Under the pieces are notes generated by a model that saw nothing but the letters and a program-made list of their open reading frames with translations, had not been told where the DNA came from and searched no databases. A DNA stretch of 64,000 bases from Streptomyces sp. Root1304 (GTDB lineage Bacteria > Actinomycetota > Actinomycetes > Streptomycetales > Streptomycetaceae). Position 1 is the stretch's first letter; each line of letters opens with the position of its first letter. The stretch covers positions 394,039-458,038 of the forward strand of contig NZ_LMEP01000024.1 in NCBI RefSeq assembly GCF_001426405.1, given 5' to 3'. Shown piece by piece: positions 40,483 through 48,563 of the stretch. Both the position numbers and the translations under genes were made by a program.

Positions 40483-41361
40483 ATGGCCGAGACCGACACC
40501 CGCACCCTGGACACCGCAGGCGCGACCCTACGCTACGACGTGCGCCCCGGCACGGGGACCGAGCCGCGTCCCCTGCTGCTGATCGGTTCGCCGATGGACG
40601 CGACCGGCTTCACCACGCTCGCCTCCCACTTCGCCGACCGCACCGTCGTCACGTACGACCCGCGCGGGGTGGGCCGCAGCGAGCGCACCGACGGCGCGGC
40701 GGAGACGCTTCCCGAGGAGCACGCCGACGACCTGGCCCGGCTGATCGAGGCGCTCGGCGCCGGCCCGGTGGACGTCTTCGCCAGCAGCGGCGGCGCCGTC
40801 AACGCCCTCGCCCTCGTCGCCGCCCGCGGCGACCTGGTGCACACCCTCGTCGCGCACGAGCCGCCGACGGCCCAGGTCCTCCCGGACCGCGAGGCGGCCC
40901 TCGGGGCCTGCGAGGACGTCCACGCGACGTATCTGCGGGACGGCTGGGGGCCCGGGATGGCGAAGTTCCTCGCGCTGACGAGCCGGACGGGCCCGTTCCC
41001 GGCGGACTGGGCGGAGGAGCCCGCCCCGGACCCGGCCGCCTTCGGCCTGCCCGCCGAGGACGACGGCTCGCGCGGCGACCCGCTGCTCGGCCAGAACATG
41101 CGGGGCTGCACCTCCTACCGCCCCGACTTCACCGCCCTGCGCGCCGCGCCGACCCGGATCGTCCTCGCGGCGGGCAAGGAGTCGGAGGGTCAGCTCGCCG
41201 CCCGCGCGGCGGCCGCCGTCGCCGAGGGCCTGGGCGCCCCGCTCGCCGTCTTCCCGAGCCACCACGGCGGCTTCCTGGGCGGCGAGTTCGGACAGCAGGG
41301 CGCCCCGGCGGAATTCGCCGAGGCGCTGCGGGAGGCCCTGGAGGGCGACGACCGGGGCTGA
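40483..41361 (+). CDS. Alpha/beta hydrolase
   Basis: A 292-residue alpha/beta hydrolase-fold protein starting at ATG 40483 after GAGGAGAG. Visible parts are LLLIGSPMDATGFTTLA (the oxyanion segment has IGSP in place of HGxP), VVTYDPRGVGRS, the nucleophile elbow DVFASSGGAVNAL (S-x-G-G, with Ser after Ala-Ser), and FPSHHGGFLGG with the likely catalytic His. Substrate is unknown. It follows the marR-like gene on the same strand and may belong to its regulon. Confidence 0.85.
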   Translation: MAETDTRTLDTAGATLRYDVRPGTGTEPRPLLLIGSPMDATGFTTLASHFADRTVVTYDPRGVGRSERTDGAAETLPEEHADDLARLIEALGAGPVDVFASSGGAVNALALVAARGDLVHTLVAHEPPTAQVLPDREAALGACEDVHATYLRDGWGPGMAKFLALTSRTGPFPADWAEEPAPDPAAFGLPAEDDGSRGDPLLGQNMRGCTSYRPDFTALRAAPTRIVLAAGKESEGQLAARAAAAVAEGLGAPLAVFPSHHGGFLGGEFGQQGAPAEFAEALREALEGDDRG

Positions 41362-41441
41362 CGAGCTCCGAGGACCCGGCCGACGAGGTCCGAGCAGCGC
41401 CCGGCCGGCGACCTCGCCCCTCCGTCCCCTCCCTGCCTGCT

Positions 41442-41480
41442 TCGACGCGGCGGCGGCCTTCACGGCCGCCGCCGCGTCGA
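41442..41480 (+). terminator. Terminator after the alpha/beta hydrolase
   Basis: Arms 41442-41458 and 41464-41480 form a 17-bp perfect GC-rich stem with a 5-nt TTCAC loop, about 80 bp after the stop codon. Confidence 0.75.
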
Positions 41481-41525
41481 CGTTCCCGGGCCCCGACGTG
41501 CCGAGGCATCCGGATTGGAGGTCTA

Positions 41526-41573
41526 GTTGTTCTAGCGAAGTACGAACAACTTGTTCTATCCTGGTGCGAACAA
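41526..41573 (+). promoter_or_regulatory. GntR-type operator array and promoter of the DUF1648-gntR operon
   Basis: Four half-sites lie in 48 bp: GTTGTTC (41526-41532), GAACAA-C-TTGTTC (41544-41556, a perfect 13-bp palindrome) and GAACAA (41568-41573). A likely -10 box TATCCT (41557-41562) abuts the palindrome, so a bound dimer would block RNA polymerase. The YtrA-type GntR protein encoded in the same operon is the obvious candidate ligand. Confidence 0.7.
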
Positions 41574-41583
41574 GGGAGGCTCC

Positions 41584-42543
41584 ATGAACCGATCCACACC
41601 CCGTCTCCGCGCCCTCGCCGCGCTCCCGTTCGTCCTCGCGCTCACCGTGTACGTCCTGCTGCTCGTCCTCCGGCACGACCGGCTCCCCGACACCCTCGCC
41701 ACCCACTTCGGCCTCGACGGCCGCCCCGACGGCTTCACCGGCCGCACCGCCTTCGCCGTCGTCGGCGTCGCCCTGCTTCTCACCCTCGGCGCGGGCTGGA
41801 CGGCCCTCGTCCGCCACGCCTCCCTCTGGGGCGCCTGGGCGACGGCCGGCTTCGCCGGTGCGCTGCTCGTCCTCGTCGTACGGGACAACCTGGACGTCAC
41901 CGACCCCGCGCAGGTCTCCTCGCCCCTCCTGAACCTCGCGCTCGCCGCGGCGACCGCCGCGGTGCTCGGGATCGTCGGGTGGGGCCTGACCCAGCTCGTC
42001 CCCGAGGGCGCGCCGCCCGCCGCCCGCGACGGGGCCCCCGACGGCCCCCGGCTCCCGCTCGGCGCGAGCGAGGTCGCGGGCTGGTCCCACGCCACCGCGT
42101 CGGGGCCGCTGACCGTCCTCGGCGTGCTCGTCCTCGCCGCCGTCCCCGTCGGACTGCTCCTCGCACCCTGGCCCGGCGCGCTGCTCGCGCTGCTCGGCCT
42201 CGTCATCGGGGTGCCGGGGCTCGCCCTCGCCCGGGTCCGGGTCACCGTCGACCGCCGCGGCGTCACCGTACGGCCCTCCCTGGTCCCCCGGCCCCGCGTC
42301 AGGGTCCCGCTCGGCGAGGTCGCCGGGGCGAGCGTCAGGGAGCTGGACACGGCCGCGGTCCTCGGCGAGTTCGGCGGCTGGGGCTACCGGGTCAGGGCCC
42401 ACCGCACGGGCGTGATCGTCCGTACCGGGGAGACCCTGGTCGTACGGCGGGACAGCGGCCGGGAGTTCGCGGTCACCGTGCCCGACGCGGGCACCGCCGC
42501 CGCCCTCCTCAACACGCTCGTCGAGCGGCATGGGAAGGTCTGA
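41584..42543 (+). CDS. DUF1648 domain membrane protein
   Basis: A 319-residue membrane protein. The N-terminal DUF1648 motif is RLPDTLATHFGLDGRPDGFTGR, which follows the first membrane segment, as in SdpI-like proteins. Further membrane segments lie at about 60-78, 85-102, 120-140, 178-198 and 200-218. A soluble C-terminal part (VTVDRRGVTVRPSLVPRPRVRVPLGEVAGASV) looks like a small PH-like beta domain. Function is unknown. ATG 41584 is preceded by AAGGGAGG. The gntR gene starts 2 bp after its stop. Confidence 0.88.
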   Translation: MNRSTPRLRALAALPFVLALTVYVLLLVLRHDRLPDTLATHFGLDGRPDGFTGRTAFAVVGVALLLTLGAGWTALVRHASLWGAWATAGFAGALLVLVVRDNLDVTDPAQVSSPLLNLALAAATAAVLGIVGWGLTQLVPEGAPPAARDGAPDGPRLPLGASEVAGWSHATASGPLTVLGVLVLAAVPVGLLLAPWPGALLALLGLVIGVPGLALARVRVTVDRRGVTVRPSLVPRPRVRVPLGEVAGASVRELDTAAVLGEFGGWGYRVRAHRTGVIVRTGETLVVRRDSGREFAVTVPDAGTAAALLNTLVERHGKV

Positions 42544-42545
42544 AC

Positions 42546-42902
42546 GTGCTCTTCCGTGTCGACCCGGCCTCCGCCGTGCCCCTCGGCGACCAGATCGCCG
42601 CCTGCGTCCGGGGCGCCCTCGCCGACGGCTCCGCCGCACCCGGCGAACGCCTCCCGGCCGCCCGGGAGCTCGCCGACTCCCTCGGCGTCAACGTCCACAC
42701 CGTCCTCCGTGGCTACCAGCGGCTCCGCGAGGAGGGCCTCATCGAACTCCGCCGGGGCCGGGGCGCCGTCATCGTCCCCGGCGCCACCGCTCCCGACCGC
42801 GCCCGCCTCGTCTCCCGGCTCCGCGAGGCGGCGGCGGACGCCCGCGAACTCGGCCTGACGGACGAGGAGTTCATGGAACTGGCCCGCACGAGCCTGGAGT
42901 GA
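42546..42902 (+). CDS. GntR family regulator, YtrA-type
   Basis: A short 118-residue GntR protein: winged HTH VPLGDQIAACVRGALADGSAAPGERLPAARELADSLGVNVHTVLRGYQRLREEGLIELRRGRGAVI and then only about 40 residues of helix (ARLVSRLREAAADARELGLTDEEFMELA). This lack of a large effector domain defines the YtrA group, which usually repress their own operons encoding membrane proteins. GTG 42546 follows the DUF1648 stop by 2 bp. The operator array at 41526-41573 fits autorepression. Confidence 0.9.
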   Translation: MLFRVDPASAVPLGDQIAACVRGALADGSAAPGERLPAARELADSLGVNVHTVLRGYQRLREEGLIELRRGRGAVIVPGATAPDRARLVSRLREAAADARELGLTDEEFMELARTSLE

Positions 42903-42927
42903 GGGCCGGAGCCGGCCCGATCCCCGC

Positions 42928-43887
42928 TCAGCCCAGTTCCCGTACCGGCGACCCCGCCAGGAACGCCTCGATGTCCTCCACCGCCTGCCCGAAGTACCGC
43001 CCGTAGTTCCCCTCCGTCACATAGCCGAGGTGCGGCAGGGCGAGGACGTTCGGCAGGGACCGCAGGGGGTCGTCCAGGGGCAGCGGCTCGGTCTCGAAGA
43101 CATCGAGCCCGGCCCCCGCGATCCACCCCTCGCGCAGCGCCCGCAGCAGCGCACCGCCGTCGACCAGCCCCGCCCGCGAGGTGTTGACGAGGTACGCGTG
43201 CGGGCGCATCGCCCGTAGTTCCGGCTCCCCGAGCAGCCCGCGGGTGCGGTCCGAGAGCACCATGTGGAGCGAGACGAAGTCGCTCTCCGCGAGCAGTTCC
43301 CGCAGGTCCTTCGCGTACCCGGCGCCGTGCTCGGCCGCCCGTTCCTCCGTCAGGTTCGGGCTCCACGCGCGTACGTGCATCCCGAAGGCGAGGCCGATCC
43401 GGGCCACCCGGGCGCCGATCTTGCCGAGCCCCACCAGCCCCAGGGTCCGGCCGGCGAGGTCCGTACCGACGGTGGACTGCCAGGGGCCGCCCTCGCGCAG
43501 GGACCGGGCCTCGGCGGGTACGTGGCGGGCCAGGCCGAGCAGCAGCGCCCAGGTGAGTTCGGTGGGCGGCTCCGAGCTGCTGGCGGTGCCGCAGACGGTG
43601 ATCCCGCGCGCGCGGGCGGCGGCCACGTCGACGGAGGCGTTGCGCATCCCGGAGGTCACGAGGAGCCGCAGCCGGGGGAGCCGGTCCAGGAGCCCGGCGT
43701 CGACGGGGGTCCGCTCCCGCATGACGACGAGGATCTCGCAGTCCGCCAGGGCCTCGGCCAGCGCGTCCCGGTCGGTGAGGTGCTCCCGCAGGACGCGTAC
43801 GTCGACCCGGTCGGCGAGCGGGCTCCAGTCGGCGGAGGCCAGGGCGGCCCCCTGGTAGTCGTCGAGGACGGCACAGCGCAGCTTCAT
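42928..43887 (-). CDS. D-2-hydroxyacid dehydrogenase family protein
   Basis: The 319-residue NAD-dependent dehydrogenase has the split catalytic domain and an NAD fold with LGLVGLGKIGARVARIGLAFGM. Catalytic residues are Arg in VNTSRAGLVDG, Glu in DVFETEPLP and His in LPHLGYVTEGNY. It reduces a 2-keto acid or oxidises a D-2-hydroxyacid; relation to phosphoglycerate dehydrogenase is general and the substrate is not clear. ATG 43887 begins MKLRCAVLDDYQGAAL, typical for this subgroup. Confidence 0.88.
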   Translation of the reverse strand: MKLRCAVLDDYQGAALASADWSPLADRVDVRVLREHLTDRDALAEALADCEILVVMRERTPVDAGLLDRLPRLRLLVTSGMRNASVDVAAARARGITVCGTASSSEPPTELTWALLLGLARHVPAEARSLREGGPWQSTVGTDLAGRTLGLVGLGKIGARVARIGLAFGMHVRAWSPNLTEERAAEHGAGYAKDLRELLAESDFVSLHMVLSDRTRGLLGEPELRAMRPHAYLVNTSRAGLVDGGALLRALREGWIAGAGLDVFETEPLPLDDPLRSLPNVLALPHLGYVTEGNYGRYFGQAVEDIEAFLAGSPVRELG

Positions 43888-43984
43888 CCCCGCATGATCA
43901 CCCCGATCGTCCCTCCGACGCCCCTCTCGGGACGACAGAACGACCCCCGTCTCGCAGAATTGCGCTGAATTGCCCCGTTTCGAC

Positions 43985-44023
43985 ATGTGGCGACGACATG
44001 TGACGACGAGATGTGACGACGAG
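43985..44023. repeat. Three tandem 13-bp repeats
   Basis: ATGTGGCGACGAC, ATGTGACGACGAG and ATGTGACGACGAG follow one another without spacing, ending 11 bp before the ATG of the membrane-protein gene. The array includes the GAGGAG-like ribosome site at its end, so copy number could affect translation or promoter spacing. Confidence 0.75.
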
Positions 44024-44034
44024 GAGTGGGCGCC

Positions 44035-45450
44035 ATGAATGCCGATGCTGAGTCCGGTGCCGGTACGGGCAGCGGCGGCGGCGCCGACGAACTCGCGAGG
44101 CTCCGCGCCCGCGTGGCCGCCCTCGAACACGAGGCGAGGACGGGCGGCGCGGCGGCCCGCCCGCCCCACCACCGCCTCCGGTCCTTCTTCTCCGCCCTGC
44201 TGATCGTCATCGGCTGTGTGCTCGTCCCGCTGGGGATCGTCGCCTCCTGGACCTCGGACATCGTCGGGGACACCGACCGCTACGTGCAGACGGTCACCCC
44301 GCTCGCCTCGGACCCGGACGTGCAGGCCGCCGTCGCCGACCGGGTGACGACCGCGGTCATGGACCACATCGACCTGGCCTCCCTCCTGGAGGGGGTCGCG
44401 CCCGACCAGCGGCCGCTGGTCGAGAAGGCGCTCGGCAAGCTGGGCGGCTCCCTGGAGAGCGCGGTCGGCAGCTTCGTCCACGACCGCGCGCAGGACGTCG
44501 TCGCCTCCCCGGCCTTCAAGACGATCTGGATCGACGCCAACCGGGCCATCCACACCTCCCTCGACCGGGCCCTGACCGGCAGCGACGACGGGGCCGTGAA
44601 GATCGGCACGGACACGGTCACCATCGACCTGGCCCCCGTGATCGACCGGGTGAAGGAGCGGCTGGTCGACTCCGGCCTCACGGTCGCGGGCAAGATCCCC
44701 GAGGTCCACACCGACTTCACCGTCGTCCAGTCCGAGGACATCGGGAAGGTGAAGACGGCCTTCGGGCTGCTCCAGAAGATGGGCATGTGGCTGCCGGTGA
44801 TCGCGGTGCTGCTCGTCGTCGGCGGGGTGCTGCTCGCGGCGGGCCGCCGCCGCACCCTGATCGCGGCGGCGCTCGGCGTGGCGGTGGCGGCGGTGGTCCT
44901 CGGGGTGGCCCTCACCGTGTTCCGCACGGTCTATCTGAACGCCCTCCCGGCCACCGTCTCCCCGGCCGCCGCGGGCACCCTCTACGACACCCTGGTCCGC
45001 TACCTCCGCACCTCGGTACGGGTGTACGCGACGCTCGGCGTCCTGCTCGCGCTCGCGGCCTGGCTCTCCGGCCCGAGCCGCCCCGCCGTCCTGACCCGGA
45101 GGCTCTGGGACGACGGCATCTCCGCCACCCGCACCACCGCGGACCGGGCGGGCCTGCGGACCGGACCGGTGGGCCCCTTCGTACGCCGGTACCGCAGGTG
45201 GATCACCTGGCTGCTCGTCGCGGGCGCGGCGGCGGCGTGCGTGTTCTGGCCGCACCCGACGGGCTGGGTCGTGCTGGGGCTCGCGCTGGCGCTGCTCTTC
45301 GCCCTGGCGGTGGTGGCGTTCCTGGCGAAGGACTCGCTGGAGGGACAGCCGAAGGAACCGCCGACGGGCCCGCCGGAGCCCCCGGCCGGCCCTCCGCAGG
45401 AACCCCCGACAGGGCCTTCGACGGGCTCGACCGTCACGGCGTCCGGGTGA
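44035..45450 (+). CDS. Large-loop membrane protein, unknown function
   Basis: The 471-residue protein has an N-terminal coiled segment (ELARLRARVAALEHEAR), one membrane helix at about 45-68, an extracytoplasmic domain of about 190 residues (residues 70-260; TDRYVQTVTPLASDPDVQAAVADRVTTAVMDHIDLASLL), and then two helices at about 262-310, another at about 335-352 and two near 390-440. The tail is Pro-rich (PPTGPPEPPAGPPQEPPTGP). Similar proteins are common in actinobacteria but uncharacterised. ATG 44035 follows GAGGAG; 13-bp repeats precede it. Confidence 0.8.
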   Translation: MNADAESGAGTGSGGGADELARLRARVAALEHEARTGGAAARPPHHRLRSFFSALLIVIGCVLVPLGIVASWTSDIVGDTDRYVQTVTPLASDPDVQAAVADRVTTAVMDHIDLASLLEGVAPDQRPLVEKALGKLGGSLESAVGSFVHDRAQDVVASPAFKTIWIDANRAIHTSLDRALTGSDDGAVKIGTDTVTIDLAPVIDRVKERLVDSGLTVAGKIPEVHTDFTVVQSEDIGKVKTAFGLLQKMGMWLPVIAVLLVVGGVLLAAGRRRTLIAAALGVAVAAVVLGVALTVFRTVYLNALPATVSPAAAGTLYDTLVRYLRTSVRVYATLGVLLALAAWLSGPSRPAVLTRRLWDDGISATRTTADRAGLRTGPVGPFVRRYRRWITWLLVAGAAAACVFWPHPTGWVVLGLALALLFALAVVAFLAKDSLEGQPKEPPTGPPEPPAGPPQEPPTGPSTGSTVTASG

Positions 45451-46390
45451 ACGAACGCCGGTAGGCGCGCGGTGGGACCCCGCGACGGCGCACGAACTGG
45501 GCCCGCAGCACCGCCGCGCTGCCGAAGCCGACCGCGCGGGCGACCTCCTCGACGGGCAGCTCCGTGCTCTCCAGGAGTTCCTCGGCCCGGCTCAGGCGCA
45601 GCGAGAGCAGCCAGGCGTGCGGGGTGGTGCCGGTGGAGGCGGCGAAGCGGCGCGCGAACGACCGGCGGCTCATCAGGGCCCGGCGGGCCAGCTCCGCGAC
45701 GGGCAGCGGCTCGTGGAGGTGCTCACGGGCCCAGGCGAGGACGTCGGTGAGCCGTTCGTCCCGGCTGTCCTCGGGGACGGGGGTGGCCAGGTACTGGGCC
45801 TGTCCGCCCTCGCGGTGGGAGGGCAGGACGAGGTCACGGGCGATGGCGTTGGCGGTGCCGGCGCCGTACTCCCGGCGCAGCAGGTGCAGGCACAGGTCGA
45901 AGCCGGCGGCGGCGCCCGCGCCGGTGACGACCGGGCCCTGGTCGACGTAGAGCGCGTCGGGTTCGACGGTGACGTCCGGGTGGCGTTCGGCGAGGAGCCC
46001 GGCGAACCGCCAGTGCGTGGTGGCGCGCCGCCCGTCGAGGAGCCCCGCCGAGGCGAGCGCGAAGGCGCCGACGCAGTGCGCGGCGACCAGCGCACCGCGC
46101 GCGTGGGCGGTGTTCAGGGCGTCGAGCACGGCGGGTCCGGGCGGCGTACGGAACCCGGCCCAGGGCAGGGCGATCACCAGGTCTGCCGAGGCCAGCCGGT
46201 CGAGGCCGTGCTCGACGACGAGCGGCAGTCCGACATCGGTGCGGACGGTGCCGGGCCGGTCGGTGCAGAGCGCGAAGTCGAAGCGGGGCAGGTCGCCGCC
46301 GCGCGCGTCGAACACCTCGGAGACGATCCCGGCGCCGAGCATGCCGACCCCGGCGGGGGCGTAGGCGGCGACGGTCACGAAGGGCGGCAT
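45434..46390 (-). CDS. GlxA-type AraC family regulator
   Basis: The 318-residue protein joins a DJ-1/PfpI-like N-terminal domain (residues 1-190; ADLVIALPWAGF, AHCVGAFALASAGLLDGRRATTHW) to an AraC DNA-binding domain with two HTH motifs (about 215-318; MSRRSFARRFAASTGTTPHAWLLSLRLSRAEELLESTELPVEEVARAVGFGSAAVLRAQFVRRRGVPPRAYR). The Cys in AHCVGAF sits at the elbow position of the DJ-1 fold. Such proteins are transcription regulators with unknown ligands. It is divergent from the MBL-fold gene 113 bp away, a possible target. Its 3' end overlaps the convergent membrane-protein gene by 17 bp. Confidence 0.92.
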   Translation of the reverse strand: MPPFVTVAAYAPAGVGMLGAGIVSEVFDARGGDLPRFDFALCTDRPGTVRTDVGLPLVVEHGLDRLASADLVIALPWAGFRTPPGPAVLDALNTAHARGALVAAHCVGAFALASAGLLDGRRATTHWRFAGLLAERHPDVTVEPDALYVDQGPVVTGAGAAAGFDLCLHLLRREYGAGTANAIARDLVLPSHREGGQAQYLATPVPEDSRDERLTDVLAWAREHLHEPLPVAELARRALMSRRSFARRFAASTGTTPHAWLLSLRLSRAEELLESTELPVEEVARAVGFGSAAVLRAQFVRRRGVPPRAYRRSFTRTP

Positions 46391-46502
46391 GGCGGGAGTG
46401 TGGCACGGGCGGGGCCGGGAGCGGGCCGGGGTGGCACGATTCCCGCGATCGGTGGCAGCACGGCCACTCGTGCGGGCCGGTGCGGCACAGAAGACTCGGG
46501 GC

Positions 46503-47141
46503 ATGACACAGCACACCGCCGCGCCCCTCGCCCGTACCGCCGAGCCCCGTACCGAAGCGCCCCTCGCCCGTACCGCCGCGTACACGGTCCTGACCACCGG
46601 CTACACGCTCTCCACCGGCCCCGGGGTCGCCGCCACCGTCTCCTACGTCAGGGACGGGGACCGGCATGTGATCGTCGACCCCGGCATGGTGGCGAGCCGC
46701 GACCGGATCCTCGGTCCGCTCGCCGCGCTGGGCCTCGGCCCCGACGACATCACCGATGTGGTGCTCAGCCACCACCACCCCGACAACACCATGAACGTCG
46801 GCCTCTTCGGCCGGGCCCGGGTCCACGACCACAAGGCGATCTACGAGAACGACCAGTGGACCGACCGCGACGCGGAGGGCCACGAGCTGGCCCCGTCGCT
46901 GCGGCTCATCCGTACCCCCGGCCACAGCCCGGAGGACATCACGCTCCTCGCGGGGACCGGTACGGGCGTCGTCGCCTTCGTCGGGGACCTGTGGTGGCGG
47001 CCGAACGGCCCGGTGGAGGACCCGGTGGCCCCGGACCACACGGTCCTGACGGCCTCGCGGCTCAGGGTCCTGGCGGCCGCCGACGTGATCGTCCCCGGCC
47101 ACGGCCCGGCGTTCCCGGCGGACGAGACCGCCCCCCGCTGA
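46503..47141 (+). CDS. MBL-fold metallohydrolase, MBLAC1-like
   Basis: A 212-residue metallo-beta-lactamase-fold protein. Metal ligands are in VVLSHHHPDNTMNVGLF (the usual HxHxDH is HxHPDN here), TPGHSPEDITLL, and VPGHGPAFP. The substitution in the HxHxDH motif is shared by MBLAC1-like proteins, some of which are nucleases. The N-terminus contains a short duplication, APLARTAEPRTEAPLARTA. The substrate is unknown. It is divergent from the GlxA-type regulator. Confidence 0.82.
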   Translation: MTQHTAAPLARTAEPRTEAPLARTAAYTVLTTGYTLSTGPGVAATVSYVRDGDRHVIVDPGMVASRDRILGPLAALGLGPDDITDVVLSHHHPDNTMNVGLFGRARVHDHKAIYENDQWTDRDAEGHELAPSLRLIRTPGHSPEDITLLAGTGTGVVAFVGDLWWRPNGPVEDPVAPDHTVLTASRLRVLAAADVIVPGHGPAFPADETAPR

Positions 47142-47179
47142 CACCCCCGCACCCGAGTGGGCGCCTAGAATGGGCTTCC

Positions 47180-47539
47180 ATGTCGAAGCCTGACGAGCTG
47201 CTCGTCGAGATCGCCGCAACGGTGGAGTCCGGGCAGAGCAATCAGATGTCCCTGACAGTGGTCGCGGGAGGCGTGGTTCTCACCGGCCGGCTAGCCCCGG
47301 AAGCCCTGTGGAGACAACGCGTGTCGGAGGTCCTGACGGACTCGGCCCGCCTCGGTGAGTTCTCCGGAGTGTTCAGCCCCTCCGCACGCGAGGAGGGTCC
47401 CCCGACCCATCTGCACTTCCACCTCGCCCGGATCCTCCAGGGCACGGTGGGCATCCCGGAGACCGGCGGGATGTACCGGGTGGCCCTGGCGGACGTGAGC
47501 GCCTGGACGGTGGGCGACTTCAGCTACTTCGACCACTGA
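47180..47539 (+). CDS. Hypothetical protein, possibly GvpU-like
   Basis: A 119-residue protein (KPDELLVEIAATVESGQSNQMSLTVVAGGVVLTGRLAPEALWRQRVSEVLTDS..., ending VALADVSAWTVGDFSYFDH). The arrangement of a helix followed by a beta strand pair ending in a membrane-distal acidic tail recalls the gas-vesicle accessory protein GvpU, but no gas vesicle genes are near and I hold this only as a weak resemblance. It starts 38 bp after the MBL gene, so the two may be cotranscribed. Confidence 0.6.
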   Translation: MSKPDELLVEIAATVESGQSNQMSLTVVAGGVVLTGRLAPEALWRQRVSEVLTDSARLGEFSGVFSPSAREEGPPTHLHFHLARILQGTVGIPETGGMYRVALADVSAWTVGDFSYFDH

Positions 47540-47577
47540 GGTACGGGCCGTACGGCCGCCGTCGGACCGCCGTACGA

Positions 47578-47611
47578 CCCGGCGGGCGCCCCTTACGGGG
47601 TACCCGCCGGG
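47578..47611. terminator. Possible bidirectional terminator
   Basis: CCCGGCGGG (47578-47586) pairs with CCCGCCGGG (47603-47611), with an inner GCCCC/GGGGT extension around a 4-nt loop. It lies between convergent stop codons at 47539 and 47659. Confidence 0.55.
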
Positions 47612-47658
47612 GTCCGGCCGGACCGGGGCCCTGGTGGACCGGGGTCCGGGTCCTGCCG

Positions 47659-47943
47659 TCAGAACGTCTCGGAGGGCTCTCCGGCCACCGGGTCGGCCGC
47701 ACCGGCGGCAGGCACGGTGAGGCACGTGAAGCCGAGCTTGGTCATGGCCCGCGTGACCTCGCCGGCGCTGAAGTCGCGGCGGTCCTGGCGGGTGACGGCC
47801 TCACCCACCTGCTTCACGGGGAACTGACGGCGGCCGATGACGACGACGTCGCCGACGGCCGGCTCGGGCTTGACGCCCTTCATCGATTCGATCACTCCGG
47901 CCTTGGTCAGCTCGAAGGGGAAGCGGGCGATGACACAGCGCAT
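47659..47943 (-). CDS. SCO5918-like small protein
   Basis: A 94-residue protein starting MRCVIARFPFELTKAGVIESMKG and containing GRRQFPVKQVGEAVTRQDRRDFSAGEVTRAMTKLGFTC. It matches a family of Streptomyces proteins found next to cold shock and DEAD-box helicase genes (SCO5918 type); the cold shock gene lies 152 bp upstream here on the same strand. The role is unknown, with the context suggesting RNA or cold-stress physiology. A hairpin (48033-48067) between the two genes makes independent transcription or partial read-through likely. Confidence 0.75.
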   Translation of the reverse strand: MRCVIARFPFELTKAGVIESMKGVKPEPAVGDVVVIGRRQFPVKQVGEAVTRQDRRDFSAGEVTRAMTKLGFTCLTVPAAGAADPVAGEPSETF

Positions 47944-48032
47944 GGTGACTCCTGCGGAGAAGTGGTCCAGAGATGATCCGGGCAGGGAATTCCCGCGGCC
48001 GATCAGTGGTGAGAAAAGGAACGGTGCAAAGG

Positions 48033-48067
48033 ACTGGGACCCGCACCCCGAAGGTGCGGGCCCCAGT
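48033..48067 (-). terminator. Terminator or attenuator after the cold shock gene
   Basis: Arms 48033-48047 and 48053-48067 pair at 14 of 15 positions around CCCGCACC/GGTGCGGG with a 5-nt loop, 27 nt after the cold shock stop codon. Confidence 0.75.
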
Positions 48068-48094
48068 TCTCGCGACGCGTACGACGTTTCGGTT

Positions 48095-48298
48095 TCAGGA
48101 AGGGACGATGTTCTCGGCCTGCAGGCCCCGCTGGCCCTGCACGACGTCGAAGGTCACCTTCTGGCCCTCCAGCAGCTCACGGAAGCCCTGGGCGGCGATG
48201 TTCGAGTAGTGGGCGAACACGTCAGGGCCGCCACCGTCCTGCTCGATGAAGCCGAAACCCTTTTCCGAGTTGAACCACTTCACGGTGCCGGTTGCCAT
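48095..48298 (-). CDS. Cold shock protein (CspA/ScoF type)
   Basis: The 67-residue single-domain OB-fold protein has both nucleic-acid-binding motifs: RNP1 KGFGFIEQ and RNP2 DVFAHYSNI. It starts MATGTVKWFNSEKGFGF, as in other Streptomyces cold shock proteins, and acts as an RNA chaperone or antiterminator. ATG 48298 has a GGAG site. A leader of about 100 nt is likely (a TACTGT box at 48407-48402), as is typical for csp mRNAs, and a palindrome lies at 48429-48447. Confidence 0.96.
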   Translation of the reverse strand: MATGTVKWFNSEKGFGFIEQDGGGPDVFAHYSNIAAQGFRELLEGQKVTFDVVQGQRGLQAENIVPS

Positions 48299-48428
48299 GT
48301 CACTGCTCCAAAAAGTCCGGAAATGAAAAAGGGTGCCCAGCGCCGGAGAAACCGGAAGAGGGCACTCGTACGTTCGGGACCCACAACTGCAACTGTTATC
48401 GACAGTAGCACGGTGGGACGACGTGTGC

Positions 48429-48447
48429 GGGGTGAAGATTTCACCCC
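48429..48447 (-). promoter_or_regulatory. Palindrome at the cold shock gene promoter
   Basis: GGGGTGAA-GAT-TTCACCCC is a perfect 8+3+8 palindrome located 22 bp upstream of a likely -10 box (TACTGT on the reverse strand, 48407-48402), so it covers or abuts the -35 position. A repressor or activator site is inferred. Confidence 0.5.
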
Positions 48448-48502
48448 CTGTCATCCCATGCGTTTACATGACAAATTCCACCGCACGTCGCTTCGAATTT
48501 CC

Positions 48503-48550
48503 GGAGCGGCTGGGGGGCGGATCGGCGCCGATCCGCCCCCCAGCCGCTCC
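48503..48550 (-). terminator. Very long hairpin after the DUF1801 gene
   Basis: A perfect 24-bp inverted repeat without spacer (48503-48526 and 48527-48550), beginning GGAGCGGCTGGGGGG, ends 13 bp downstream of the DUF1801 stop (48564). It should act as a strong terminator for the AraC-VOC-DUF1801 unit. Confidence 0.8.
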
Positions 48551-48563
48551 CGGCCCGCCTCCG

